Assembly (NCBI GenBank): GCA_963575745.1
Contig: CAUYUJ010001414.1
Span: forward strand, 86,770-150,769
DNA: 64,000 nucleotides
Source: Prorocentrum cordatum
Lineage: Eukaryota > Sar > Dinophyceae > Prorocentrales > Prorocentraceae
Reading direction: 5' to 3'
In this document: piece by piece, positions 31,485 through 42,085 of the stretch
Numbering within the stretch: position 1 is the first letter of the stretch
Layout: each line of letters starts with the position of its first letter
Notes under the pieces: model-generated
Databases searched by the model: none
What the model saw: the letters and a program-made list of their open reading frames with translations, nothing else
What the model was told of the DNA's origin: nothing
Made by a program: the position numbers and the translations under genes

Positions 31485-34400
31485 GGTGGTGGTGGTGATA
31501 TGGGAGTGGTGGTGACGATGTTGATGATGATTGGTTGTGATCATGACGGTGTCGGTGGTCATGATGTTGATGGTGGTGGTGATGTTGCTGGTGATGATGG
31601 TGGTAGTGATGAGACATGATATGGTGGTGGTGATGCTGATTGCGCTATTGATGGTGGTGGCGACGGCGATAATGAGTAGGATGGGAATGATGCTCGTGGT
31701 GGTGATGGTGACGTTGGTCATGGTGTATGTGCTGAAGCCGGTGATGGTGGGACTGATGATGGTGATGCTAATCACGGTGCTGGTGATGATGGTGGTGATG
31801 ATGATCATGATGACAGGGGTGATGATGACGATGGAAGTGGTGATGGTGGTATTGATGGTGGTTGTGGTGATGGTGATAAGGATGGTCATGCTGATGACGG
31901 TGGACGTATGATGATGGTGATGGGGATAGTGATGATGACGATGATGATGCTGCCAATGCTGCTGATCGATGATGATGATGGTAGTGATGATGTTGATGCT
32001 GATGACGATGGTGGTGATGGAGGTTGTGATGATTTGTCGATTATGGTGGTGGTGATGATGATGATAACCATGGTGATGATACGGATTCTGAAGATGGTGG
32101 TGTGTGATGGTGACGGCGATGTTGTCAATGGTGGTGGTGATGATGGTGCTGAAAGTGATGATGCTGGTGGCGATGATCATGCTGGTAGTGATGCTGAGGC
32201 TGTTGTTTGTTGCGGTGGATGTTGGTGGTGCAAATTATAAAGACGATGATAGCGACGGTGGGGGGGGGCTAAGATAATGATGAGGATGACGATGGTGGTG
32301 ATGATGATGGTGATTACGATATTGATGGTGGAGATGATGATGCCGATGGTGGTGATGATGACGATGTCGATGATGATGATGATGATGCTGCTGATGATGA
32401 TGATGATGATGATGGTGATCATGCTTATTGTGATGATGATCATGTCGATATTGTTTGATGCTGATTGGTTGTCATCGTGATGGTGTCGGTGTTCATGATG
32501 TTGATGGTGGTGGTGATGTTGCTGGTGATGATGATGGTAGTGGTGAGACATGACATGGTGGTGGAGACGCAGATTGCGCTATTGATGGTGGTCGTGACGG
32601 CGCTGCTGAGTAGTATGGGAATGATGCGCGTGGTGGTGATGGTGACGTTGGTCGTGGTTGTGGTGTTTGTGCTGAAGCCGATGATGATGGGACTGATGAT
32701 GGTGATGCAAATCACGGTGCTGGTGATGATACTGATGATGATTATCATGATGACGGAGGTGATGATTACGATGGAAGTGGTGATGGTGGTCTTGATGGTG
32801 GTTGTGGTGATGGTGATGAGAATGGTCCTGCTGATGACGGTGTACGTATGATGATGGTGATGTGGATGGGGAGGCTGATGTTGACGATGATGACGATGCT
32901 GTGAATGCTGCTGATGGTGATGATGATGATGGTGTTGATGATGATGGTGACGATAGTGGTGATGAAGGTGGTGAGTATTTGTCGATTATGGTGGTGGTGT
33001 TGGTGGTGACGATAACGATGGTGATGATACGGATTCTGAAGATGGTGGTGTGTGATGATGACGGCGATGTTGTCAATGGTGGTGGTGATGATGGTGCTGA
33101 AAGTGATGATGCTGGTGGCGATGATCATGCTGGTAGTGATGCTGAGGCTGTTGATTGTTGTGGTGGATGTTGGTGGTGCAAATAGTAGCGACGATGATAG
33201 CGATGGTGTGGTGGGCTTATGATGATGGTGCGTGTGACGCTAATCTTGATGGTGGTTGTGGTGATGGCGCCGATGATAGTGATGTTGATGATGCCGATAA
33301 TGAGATAGGTGTCGATGATGTTGATGGTGGTGGTGGTTGTGATGGAGCGGATGCTGCTGAGCCTGATGGTTGCGATCATGGTGGTGGTGGTGCTTGGGAT
33401 AGTAGTCGTGATGATGGTGTCGGAGATGGTAACGAGGATGTTAATGATGCTGATGACGATGATGGTGAGTGTGATGCGGATGGCGGTATGTTTTTTACGG
33501 TGGTGGCGGTGACGATCGTGATGGTGGCGGTGATGATGAATATCATGATGGTGATCACTCGGTCGTTTAAATTGGCGATGAGGGCGACGATTGGAATGCG
33601 CATGGTGTTGATGGTGGTAGTGGTGAGGATGGTGAGTTGGTTGATGATGTGCGTGTTCGTGGTGCTACTGCGTGTAATGATGGTGAAGATGAGTGTGTTG
33701 ATGCTGACGATTGTGGTGATCGTGATCAGGGTGATAATGATGATTGTGGTGACGATGATGATGAGAATGGAGATCCTTGTGATTGTGATGATTATGTTGA
33801 TGGTGGCGGCGATGATGATGCGGATCACGAGAAGGATCTGGGTGAGGATGTTGATGATGGCGTGTTTGATGGTGGTGAGGATGATGCGGATTATGATGTT
33901 CCGAATGTTGATGATGCTTCAGATTGTGTTGGTGATGGTGATGTGTTTGCTGGCTGTGGGGGTGACGATCCTTAGGATTATGCGAAGGCTAAGCATGCTG
34001 ACGGCGGTGCTGGTGATTATCGCGGTTGTGCTGATGTTCATGTTGATGGTGGTGATGTTGATGATGACGATGTTGCTGAATGTGATTGCGGTGGCGGTGG
34101 ACATGTTGATGAGGCCGATGCTATTGATGATGGTAATGCTGACGGCTACGATGATTGTGATGTTGGTGATGGTAGTGATGGTGCCGATGACGATGCGAAT
34201 GATGAATCTGATGATGATGGTGTTTGTTGTAGTTGTGGTGGTGGCGAGTGGCGAGTATGATGGCGTTGACGGTGGTGATGACGGTCATGGTGGTGATGAT
34301 GGTGATGGGGATGATGTTGTTGTTGATGGATGTGGTGGTGGTGGTGGAGATGCGATGATGGTGTTGAGTATGATGCTTGTGGCGGTGCTGGTGATGATTA

Positions 34401-35130
34401 TGCTGATGTAGGTAGTGGTGGACATGCTGATGCTGGTGGTGATATGTGTGGTCGTGGTGGTGCTGCTGCTGCCGCAGACGCTGGGCTTGATGATGGCTGT
34501 ACTGATGAGGTTCATCATGTTAATGCTGATGCGGAATACGGTCGTGATGATGGCTATGGTGACGGCGGCTGTGATGAGGATGTTGATCCTGATTGTGCTA
34601 AAGGTGGGGGCAATGATGATGACTGCGGTGATGGTGATGATATCGATGGTGATGGTGATGATGACTATGTTGATAAGGATGCTGGTGATCATGTTGATGC
34701 TGAGGATGATGCTGTTGGTGGTGGCGGTGATGATGATTTTGACTGTGGTGTTGGCGATGCTCATGCTGATGATACCGATGAGAAAAGTGAGGATGACGGT
34801 GGTGATGATTATGACGGGAGTGTTGCGTTGGTGATGATGGTAACGGTATTGATGTTGATGTTTTTGGTATGGTATGAAGGATGATTTCGAAGTGGTGAAG
34901 GCGGTGATGTTATTATCGATGGTGTTGCTGGTAATGCTGATGGTATGGATGATGCCCGGTATGATGATGATGGTGGTTGTTGATGGTTGTGATGATGCGT
35001 ATAATGCTGACGGTCATAATAGTCATAATGATGATGTTGATGGCCGTAATGGTGATGCTGCTGGTGTTGGTGATGCTGGTGGTATTGCTTCTTCTAATAA
35101 TGCAGCTTGCAGTCATGATGGTAGTCGCTT
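31095..35130 (+). repeat. 4-kb GAT/GGT-rich degenerate repeat
   Basis: Starts as nearly pure (GAT)n and becomes an imperfect mixture of GATGATGGTGGTGATG for 4 kb, losing purity rightward. A block at 31530-32245 recurs at 32465-33190 (offset 934-949). Landmarks common to both are GTCGGTGKTCATGATGTTGA, GCTGAAGCCGRTGATG and GATCATGCTGGTAGTGATGC. Many long ORFs (for example 33155-34411 + and 31077-32180 -) are low-complexity artefacts. Confidence 0.93.
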
Positions 35131-35795
35131 GTAGCTGCTGCGGCAGAGAAAAGCCTTGCCCTCTTTTTTACCTCCCGTCGTTCTTGCCTCTGTCCCTTCT
35201 CTCCCCTTCCTGACCTCTCTGCTTCCCCCGTCCCGCACCCTCTCCGTCCCCCTCGCTCACTCCCCCTCTCCACCTCCTGCTCCGACGACTCCAGGAGTGC
35301 GTAAGCACCCCTATCACGAACATGGGAACGCGCAGGGGCTGCAATAGCTGGGCTCGATACAGGGCTTCCTCCAGCCGGCTGGCTTGCCAGCATTACCTCA
35401 GCGAGGTGCTCTGTCAAGCAGTCCACCTTCTCTGGATCCATTTCGATCGGTCGTTCCGATTCGATATCGGCGCTTGCCAGCCGGAATCGATTAGATTCCA
35501 AGGTGTGTGAGTGTGCGATCCGATGCGGCCCGATGCCTGCATAATGCTGTTTTGCGTCCTGCCGCCGTCGATTCGCCTCGATTCCGACTCCGAGCTCATG
35601 CGGCACGATCCGATCAGAGTTCCCGATTCGATGCTGGCTGCTTCTTTTTCCAGGTCCCCGCCCAGGATCGGACGAGAAAAAATCCGTTCCAGAGCGGTCT
35701 GGAGCGCTCCCGGAGCGTTCCCGAACGCTCTGAGAAGGCCGCGGGTCTCCAGGGACCTCTTCCAGAGCCGCCGGATCTCAGAGATCCTGAACTCA
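35131..35795. other. non-coding; repeat V copy at 35425-35610
   Basis: 35425-35610 (TCGGTCGTTCCGATTCGATA, GCGATCCGATGCGGCCCGAT) is related to 56780-56975. C/T-rich DNA precedes it. Confidence 0.45.
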
Positions 35796-35935
35796 GGAGG
35801 GAAAGAAACACACAGACACTATTCATCGTCCATTCCCCAGAAAATATTGGAAAATATGGGAAGTGGGGGGGGAAGCAAAAGCCCAGAAAATATGGGAAAA
35901 TATGGGAATCGTTTTATTTGTGTGTATTTATTTCA
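35796..35935 (+). repeat. dispersed repeat U, copy 2
   Basis: AGAAACACACAGACACTATT, CCCAGAAAATATTGGAAAAT and GGGAAGTGGGGGG match 18640-18790. Confidence 0.62.
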
Positions 35936-35994
35936 TCGCTTCGCTCATTCCGCCGGGCCCGTATTGTGCCATCGCAGGCGTTTGCTTGCGCGTT

Positions 35995-36720
35995 CGTGGC
36001 CTCTTGGAGCCTCGGTGGGGCCGTTTGGGGCCTCTTGGCGCCTCTTTTTAGGCCTCTTGGAGAACTCGGGAGGCCTCCAGGGGGCCTCCTGAGCTCTCGT
36101 GACGGTCTCTTGGGGGGCTTTCGGCGGGCTCTTGGCGGTATTTGTTGGTCCTCTTGGGGCCTGGGGCCTGACGTTGTTGGTCCTCTTGGGGCCTCACGGG
36201 AGCTTATTGGGGCGTCTTGGGGGTGTCTTGGAGAGTCTCTTGGGGCCTCTTTCGGGGTCCTGGGCGCCTTCTGGGGCGGAGGGCTCGATTTTTCAGTTCT
36301 CGGTTCCCTTCTTGAGCCCCTCTTGGGCCCGTCTTGGGGCCTCTTGGTCCGCCTTGGGCAGCACTTGGGCCGTCTGGGGGGCGCTCTTGGGCCGCTCCGG
36401 GGCCGTCTTGGGAGCCTCGTGGGCCGTCTTGGAGCAGTCTTGAAGGCCTCTTGGGCCCTCTTGGAGCGTCCGGAAGCGAAAAGGCCAGAACGCAAAAAAA
36501 CATAGAAAAAACAAATGAAAATCAACGATTTTGGCAACTTGGGGCCCTCTTCGGAGGCCTCTTGGAAGGCCCTTGGAGCGTCTTGGAGGCCTCTTGGGCT
36601 GTCTTGGGGCCATCTGGGGCGTCTTCGGGCGATCTTTGGCCGTCTCGGGCCTCTCTTGGACCGTCTAGAAAGCTTCTCGGGGCCCTCTTGGACCGATCTG
36701 GAGCCCTCTTGGACTCCGAA
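35995..36720 (+). repeat. degenerate GGCCTCTTGGGGCC repeats
   Basis: Roughly 45 imperfect units of 12-18 bases (GGCCTCTTGG, GGCCGTCTTGGGG) with an A-rich break at 36478-36535. It yields Gly/Leu/Ser and Pro/Arg/Gln ORFs. Confidence 0.85.
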
Positions 36721-36920
36721 ACAGAACTCCGGCATCTCTGACCCGACCTTGCCGGGACCTTGCCGGGGACTTGCCGGGACCTTGCCGGGGTACTTTTCGT
36801 CCGGGGACCCCCAGGGGCCGCCCCGCGCGCGCGAACTAGAAATACTGTTAACCAGGTACCGGAGATCTTAGCACGCCCTGGCCCGTTGGGCCGGCGAATT
36901 TGTGTGTCCTAGGGCCCCTT

Positions 36921-37171
36921 CATGAACCTGTCCTCGCCCGATGCCGTGTCCTCGTCCTGGCTTCGCCTCGCAGGAGGCGACGTCGCCCCCATCGACGAGC
37001 AGATCGTGCTGACGAAGAGCCTGCTGGAGGCGCGCCCTCCGCCACGAAGCCTCGGCCGCCAGGCGGCGCAAGCGCGCCCGCTGCGCACGCGCCGCGGGGC
37101 GCGGCTGCACGCGGGGCACGGGGTCATTCTCGGCATGGGCTTGGCAGCGGCGGCACCCGAGCATGCCAATG

Positions 37172-37172
<1 letters not shown>
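36921..37172 (+). CDS. candidate exon, unidentified
   Basis: After CGCCTCGCAG|GAGG the + frame reads GGDVAPIDEQIVLTKSLLEA followed by an Arg/Ala-rich tail to 37172, before a (TG)n tract. The first 25 residues look protein-like. Both other + frames and one minus frame are also partly open, so the strand is not certain. No family is recognised. 36721-36920 holds CCTTGCCGGGAC direct repeats (36745-36790). Confidence 0.25.

Positions 37173-37173
<1 letters not shown>

Positions 37174-37206
<33 letters not shown>
37174..37206 (+). repeat. (TG)n microsatellite
   Basis: About 16 TG units. Confidence 0.9.
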
Positions 37207-37209
<3 letters not shown>

Positions 37210-37401
37210 GTCGCCCCCCCGCAGGGGGCGAGGCGCGCACCGAGAACTCTTATTAGATAGTCAGCAGACGCGTCGTGGCGGGCGCGTTCTGGCCACACCG
37301 CGCGGGGCACGGTACGCTACAAGATTGGTTTATTGTCTGTTTGGGTCGGAGGCGCGCCTCCACTGAGAACATGTACTACTGGCATGTCTTTGTGCGTCTC
37401 A

Positions 37402-37528
37402 TGGCGTCGCTCGGACGTGTGCATTCTTTCTCTGGGGGGACCGTCGGGGAGCATCTGGGATCATCTCGCGAAAAAGACGCGCACGACACCGACAAAGATA
37501 CGGAGAACGGACGTTCGAGCGACAGCAA
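37402..37528 (+). mobile_element. family A element, copy 2
   Basis: ATGGCGTCGCTCGGACGTGT at the left, ACGGACGTTCGAGCGACAG at the right, 127 bp. The same internal order (GGACCGTCGGGGAGCATC, CTCGCGAAAAAGACGC) is kept, but it is more diverged than copy 1. A family E element follows 15 bases later. Confidence 0.75.
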
Positions 37529-37542
37529 GTGGGACGATGCGA

Positions 37543-37745
37543 CAGGGAAACATAAGACTCGAGTTCGCCAGAACTCGGGCTTGCCGACGCTTTCTGACGG
37601 GCCCGTCCTGAGTTTTGACGGTGCAGTTTTTTGTGGGGTGTTTGCAGCGGGAGCTTGCGTCACATCTCAGATTGGGTCTCGTTTTCGCTCGACGGCCCAG
37701 TCAGGCCAACCCGAGTCCCCCGAACCCGAGTCTCACGTCTCCCCG
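37543..37745. mobile_element. family E element, copy 2
   Basis: 203 bp. GGGAAACATAAGACTCGAG at the left, CCCGAGTCTCACGTCTCCCC at the right. The interior matches copy 1 (AACTCGGGCTTGCCGACGC, TTTTGACGGTGCAGTTTTT). CGACAG stands at both edges, a possible target duplication. Confidence 0.78.
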
Positions 37746-37803
37746 ACAGCTTGGGTGTCCGAGGACGAAGGCATTTTGCACAGGCATGCAGCCAAGACGT
37801 TGA

Positions 37804-37923
37804 GATGAGGACCGCTCTGGCTCGGGAGGGGCTCTGGTTTTCGGGCCGCTCCGGGCATTTTGACATGTTTCCGGTCGGGGACATGTTCGTGGCCGAGGTT
37901 CGCAGTGGCCAGAGCAGCCCCTT
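37804..37923. mobile_element. family F element, copy 1
   Basis: About 120 bp. GGACCGCTCTGGC at the left is complemented by GCCAGAGCAGCC at the right. The interior has TCGGGGACATGTTCGTGGCC. Copy 2 is at 54196-54318; both copies extend into a shared right flank (CTGGCAGCACGAGGACT / ATGGCAGCACGACGACT). Confidence 0.6.
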
Positions 37924-37929
37924 CGTTCC

Positions 37930-38299
37930 CGGTTCAGCGTTCCTTCTGGCAGCACGAGGACTGCACACGGCCAGAGGTCCGCTCGGGGTGTCCGAGGAAG
38001 AAGGAGACTGTTTTCCGAAAGGGTTCGGCGATGACCCAGGTTATGAAGATTCCCATCGATTTCCGCAGGAATCCGATGGGTTCCCGAAGGAATCCGATGG
38101 ATTTCCTAAGGCATCCCGAGGAGTTCCCAAGGCATCCTGTGGATTGGGGCCCCGCCCGTCCGCCCCCCCCCCCATCCCGGGATCGCCTGACCCTGTCGGT
38201 TGCTCAGGTCCGACGGGGGGGCGCAGGACTGCTGCGCGCGGGCACAACGTGGGGCTGCCGAAAGGGAAAGGTCAGGTTATCGGCCGGCACCTCCATCCT
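37930..38299. other. non-coding; GGAATCCGATGG repeats
   Basis: 38035-38130 holds five or six degenerate units of GGAATCCGATGGRTTCCC (15-18 bases). Nothing else is recognised. Confidence 0.4.
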
Positions 38300-38395
38300 T
38301 GGCATCGCTCGGACGTGTGCATTTTTCTTTCGGCGAGGACCATCGAGGAGCATCCTCGATCATTTGGCGAATAAGCCTCGCACGAAACCAATTAC
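38300..38395 (+). mobile_element. family A element, copy 3, 3'-truncated
   Basis: TGGCATCGCTCGGACGTGTG through CTCGATCATTTGGCGAATAA and CACGAAACC, then divergence. The right TIR is absent. Confidence 0.75.
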
Positions 38396-38799
38396 TCCGA
38401 CGGAAGAACCCCACATAAGAATCCTCTGGGCGAATCTGGAAAAAGCCATCACCGTCGTCCTCGTGGTTGGTGAGGCGTCCTGGCTGTCTCTTCTGCGTAT
38501 ATTTCCTCTCGCCTTGGCGCGGGCCCCCCTTCCACTCCTTACGTTGTCCCCATCCTCGCCCCCCTGTTTGTTCCGCGCCCCGCCACCTCCTCCCCTTCCT
38601 GTTGCATGAGCGCGCATGTCGATGTTCCTCGGCGCCGTCGCCGCCACGGCCAGCACAGGCGCGTTCTCTACTGGTCACGTCGCGCAGCCGTTGGGACAAC
38701 CCCGCGGGCCAGGCTGTCGGGACAACCCCGCGAGCCGCTGGCGCGCAAGACCAAGCCGTTGGGACAACCCCGCGGGCTTCGAGCGAGGCGCAGCCGCGC
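38396..38799. repeat. non-coding; GGGACAACCCCGCGGGC units
   Basis: 38688-38785 carries three or four copies of GTTGGGACAACCCCGCGGGC. The preceding DNA is C/T-rich without features. Confidence 0.5.
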
Positions 38800-39332
38800 T
38801 CAGGCGGAAGGCAGCACGAAGCCCAGCTCTGCCGCGAGCTGCTTCGCCTCCGCCCTGGACAAAACCGCTCTCTTGTCGAACTCCAGGAGCGCCTTCCGCA
38901 GGGACGCCGGCGGCCCGCACTCCAGGAACTCTCGCGGCGGCGGCCGCAGGATCAGCATGTTCCGCATGCACGTGGCGCGGGAGAACATGACGTAGAGGTG
39001 CAGCCACCACTGCTCGTCCGACATGCCCGTGCGGCCAGCGTCCTCGTCTCTCGCGCAGTCGATGGTGACGCCCTTGCGCAGCGTCTGGCCCTGCGACAGC
39101 GTGGAGGTCAGGTAGGACGCGTGCGTCAGGGTGAACCCCGAGCGGCGCACGCTGTGCGCCCCCGAGCTCTGCCATGTGAACTCCCTCTCGCTGGGCCTGA
39201 ACATCAGCAAGCTCCGCGCCCGCGCCTCGGCCTGGCCGTCGTCGTCGGCGCCTTCGGCGCCCTGTCGCAGCACCTCGGCGACCTCCTGGTAGATCGGAGA
39301 CTCCTTGAAGCCGTGCACCTGCAGCCAGATTC
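38800..39332 (-). CDS. superfamily-1 (Pif1/UvrD-like) helicase, terminal exon
   Basis: On the minus strand, acceptor GGGTCAG| is followed by IWLQVHGFKESPIYQEVAEV, RSLLMFRPSEREFTW, LTHASYLTSTLSQGQTLRKG, then DEQWWLHLYVMFSRATCMRN, MLILRPPPREFLECGPP, and a stop at 38800. 'SQGQTL' corresponds to the SF1 motif before motif VI ('HKSQGQTL') and 'LYVMFSRAT' to motif VI (YVALSRA). These enzymes unwind DNA with ATP, but only the C-terminal ~177 residues are here; Walker motifs would be on exons upstream (higher coordinates). The intron begins immediately in the 160-bp satellite. Codons are GC-rich, typical of this genome, and the frame is intact. Confidence 0.72.
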
Positions 39333-39334
39333 CT

Positions 39335-40058
39335 GACCCGCTCGGATTACCAACATGATCTGCGGGCCCCATAGGGAGGGGGCTCCCGCCTGAGACTTCC
39401 TCGCAGTTCACTCACAGACGAGGCTCCCGCCTGAGACTTCCTCCATATTCAGGCTTGAGGAGCCCAAAAGTGACGACAGTTACAGGGTTCCGATGACCCG
39501 CTCGGATTACCAACATGATCTGCGGGCCCCATAGGGAGGGAGCTCCCGCCTGAGACTTCCTCACAATTCACTCACAGACGAGGCTCCCGCCTGAGACTTC
39601 CTCCAAATTCAGGCTTGACGAGCCCAAAAGTGACGACAGTTACAGGGTTCCGATGACCCGCTCGGATTACCAACATGATCTGCGGGCCCCATAGGGAGGG
39701 GGCTCCCGCCTGAGACCTTCCTCAGAATTCACTCACAGACGAGGCTCCCGCCTGAGACTTCCTCCAAATTCAGGCTTGAGGAGCCCAAAAGTGACGACAG
39801 TTACAGGATTCCGATGACCCGCTCGGATTACCAACATGATCTGCGGGCCCCATAGGGAGGGAGCTCCCGCCTGAGACTTCCTCCCAATTCACTCACAGAC
39901 GAGGCTCCCGCCTGAGACTTCCTCCATTTTCAGGCCTGGGGAGCTCAAAAGTGACGACAGTTACAGGATTCCGATGACCCGCTCGGATTACCAACATGAT
40001 CTGCGGGCCCCATAGGGAGGGGGCTCCCGCCTGAGACTTCCTCACAATTTACTCAACG
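39335..40058 (-). repeat. 160-bp satellite, ~4.5 units
   Basis: GACCCGCTCGGATTACCAAC occurs at 39335, 39495, 39655, 39816 and 39976 (spacing 160 or 161). Units also contain GATCTGCGGGCCCCATAGGG and two copies of GGCTCCCGCCTGAGACTTCC. They are nearly identical to each other. The array starts at the acceptor of the helicase exon and so forms its intron edge. Confidence 0.95.
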
Positions 40059-40335
40059 ATGATGGGGATGAGGATGATGAGTGGTGGTGAAGATGAGCGG
40101 TGAACAGGATGATGATTGATTGTGAATGGTGGTGGCGATGATGATGCTTGAATGAGGATGATGCCGATGCCGATGATGATGGTGATGATGATGTTCGTGA
40201 GCGTGTGAGAGAGTGCGAGTGATGATGATGATGAGTATGTGAGTGACTAAGCATGTGAGAGAGCATCATCGATGATGCTGATGAGGTTGATGATGAGAGA
40301 GTGTGAGTGAGTGTGAGTGTGTGTGTGTGTGTTCC
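40059..40335 (+). repeat. GATGATG and GAGTGTGAGTG repeats
   Basis: Degenerate GATG repeats to 40290, then GTGAGTGTGAGTGTGTGTG. Confidence 0.8.
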
Positions 40336-40384
40336 TGTTCCTGCGCGGGGTGTCCAGAGAAAACAAGAACCCCACTTTGGATGT

Positions 40385-40425
40385 GGGAAAAAAAACAGGG
40401 AATGGACGTCCGAGCGATGGCGAGC
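40385..40425 (+). mobile_element. family A fragment (right end), copy 4
   Basis: AACAGGGAATGGACGTCCGAGCGATGGCGAG (as two pieces: AACAGGGAATGGAC and GTCCGAGCGATGGCGAG) is the right end of family A. The left part is missing. Confidence 0.65.
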
Positions 40426-40629
40426 ATCCCCCCTCCCCCACCCGGATAACCTGGGTCATCGCCGAAAAGTTAAAAAATGGCCCCGGGCCCCGGGGGCGGT
40501 GCACATCTTGATAACCCTCCTCCCCCCCGGTCCCCTTTTAGCCCAGGAGGGGGGGGGGGCGACCCTGTTCGAGGCGCTTCGGGGCCAGGCCCGCTGTTGG
40601 GGTGCTGGAAATCAGCCCCCAGAGCGATC

Positions 40630-41210
40630 GGACAGCCGTCCGGGCGGCCCAAGACGGCCCCCAGCCGCACCGAAGACGGTATTAGGGGTCTCAGACGGCC
40701 CAAGAAGCTTTCCAAACGGAGCAAGAGGCCCCCAAGATGACCCAAGAAGGCTCCAAGAGGACCCCGATGGGTGCCCCGAGAGGTCAAAGTTACATTTTGC
40801 ATACGTATTTGAGGGTTTGGGCGTTCTTACCGCTTCGGGCTTCAACGCTCCTAGACGGCTCAAGGGGCGCCCCAAACCGCCCCGAAACTGCCCAAGAGGG
40901 GATCAAGAAAGCCCCAAGACGGTGTCAGAGACCTTACGGGAGCCCTAAGATGACTCGAGCGGGCCCCAGGACGGCCCAAGAGGCCCCCCAAGACGGCCCA
41001 AGAGGGGCCCCAGAGCGGCCCAAGAGGGCCCCAAGAGGGGGAACACGAACCCACAACTCCAGCCTTCCACCCCCCAGGCCCCCAGGAGGCCCAAAGAGGT
41101 CCCGACGAGGCGCCTCGAGGTTCCCAAGAGGCCTCCCAAGAGGCCCCAAGAGGCACCCAATAGGCCCGAATGAGGCCCCAAGAAGCCCCCAAAGCGGCCC
41201 CGCAGTAGCA
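40630..41210 (-). repeat. degenerate GGCCCAAGAGGCCCC repeats
   Basis: The complement of the GGCCTCTTGG pattern at 35995-36720, with 12-18 base imperfect units and a 90-base break near 40785-40860. 40426-40629 shows nothing else. Confidence 0.8.
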
Positions 41211-41281
41211 ATTTAGGTTCAAGGCCATTTTTAGCCCAAGGCGAGCCCCATCCAGCACCCCGCGAGTCCTCGACGGTCGCG

Positions 41282-41635
41282 ATGCGCGCCTGTGCTTCCG
41301 CCGTGATCCTCTCGCTCCTGTGCTCGGCAGTGGCGCAGGAGTGCCCAGGCGGAGGCGGCTGCGGCGCCGGCGCGGGAGAGGAGGAGGTGGCGATGCTGCA
41401 GACGAAGGCGGGCGCGGCGAGCTTGGCGACGGCCGAAAACGAGACGAACTCGACGAACTCCACGGAAGAGGCGATTAAGACCCTGACGCCGTACGCCGTG
41501 TGCTTGGAGACGTGCTTTTACAGCTGCCAGCAGATCGCGTGCATCAGCGTCAACGCGGGGTCCCCTATCGGAATGTGCAACGAGGGGGAGTGCCAGCCGG
41601 ACGGGACCTGCGTCGAGGCGATGTGCATCCGGTGA
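41282..41635 (+). CDS. small secreted Cys-containing protein, complete
   Basis: A single-exon ORF of 117 codons with ATG at 41282 and stop TGA at 41633. Residues 1-19 form a typical signal peptide (MRACASAVILSLLCSAVAQ) with probable cleavage after AVA. A Gly/Cys-rich CPGGGGCGAG segment follows, then an acidic EEEVAMLQTKA linker common after signal peptides in dinoflagellate secreted proteins, NETNSTNSTEE with potential N-glycosylation sites, and a C-terminal domain with eight cysteines (VCLETCFYSCQQIACI .. MCNEGECQPDGTCVEAMCIR). The cysteines suggest a disulfide-stabilised extracellular or vesicle domain. The function is unknown. The family is not recognised, but codon quality, signal peptide and cysteine pattern argue for a real gene. 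Confidence 0.75.
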   Translation: MRACASAVILSLLCSAVAQECPGGGGCGAGAGEEEVAMLQTKAGAASLATAENETNSTNSTEEAIKTLTPYAVCLETCFYSCQQIACISVNAGSPIGMCNEGECQPDGTCVEAMCIR

Positions 41636-41709
41636 GCGGCGCACAGCGCAAGGTTTGGGAGCCTTGATTAGTAGATCCCCGAAGGGGGCGCGGGCCGCAA
41701 GGAGGAGAA

Positions 41710-41872
41710 GGAGGACCACTGAGGAGGAGGAGGAGGAGGAAGAGGAGGAGGAGGAGGAAGAGGAGGAGGAGGAGGAGGAGGAGGAGGACGAGGAGCGATA
41801 GGAGGAAGATGAGGAGGCATAGGAGGAGGAGGAGGAGGAGGAGGAGGAGGAGGAGGAGGAGGAGGATGATTT
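41710..41872 (+). repeat. (GGA)n microsatellite
   Basis: GGA/GAAGAGG tract directly 3' of the small secreted protein gene. Confidence 0.9.
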
Positions 41873-42085
41873 TTTGACATCAACAATGCAGCCACATACG
41901 CCTTGCCTGGTGGCGAGCCAGGCAAGGGGACGCTCCTTGGCGTAAAAACTCCACAGTCTCACCAGCGTTGTCCTGGCCTGAAGAGCCTTTCTGAAACGGG
42001 AACCCAAGAGGGGGGGCCGAAAGCCGAGGGGCGATCTCCTGCAGACAGGAGGATCCCCTTCGGCTAACGGCCCCCCCCCCTATAA

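Noticed and set aside
31077-34411. Long His/Ile/Thr or Met/Val ORFs across the GAT block
   Set aside because: Simple-repeat translation in every frame. Length alone is not evidence of coding here.
37371-37400. NMYYWHVFVRL as the missing C-terminal YYTVFD exon of the aspartic peptidase
   Set aside because: It lies more than 21 kb from the last peptidase exon, with poor residue match and no convincing splice sites.
39335-40058. CRISPR-like array of direct repeats
   Set aside because: Units are contiguous 160-bp tandem copies without unique spacers, in eukaryotic DNA.
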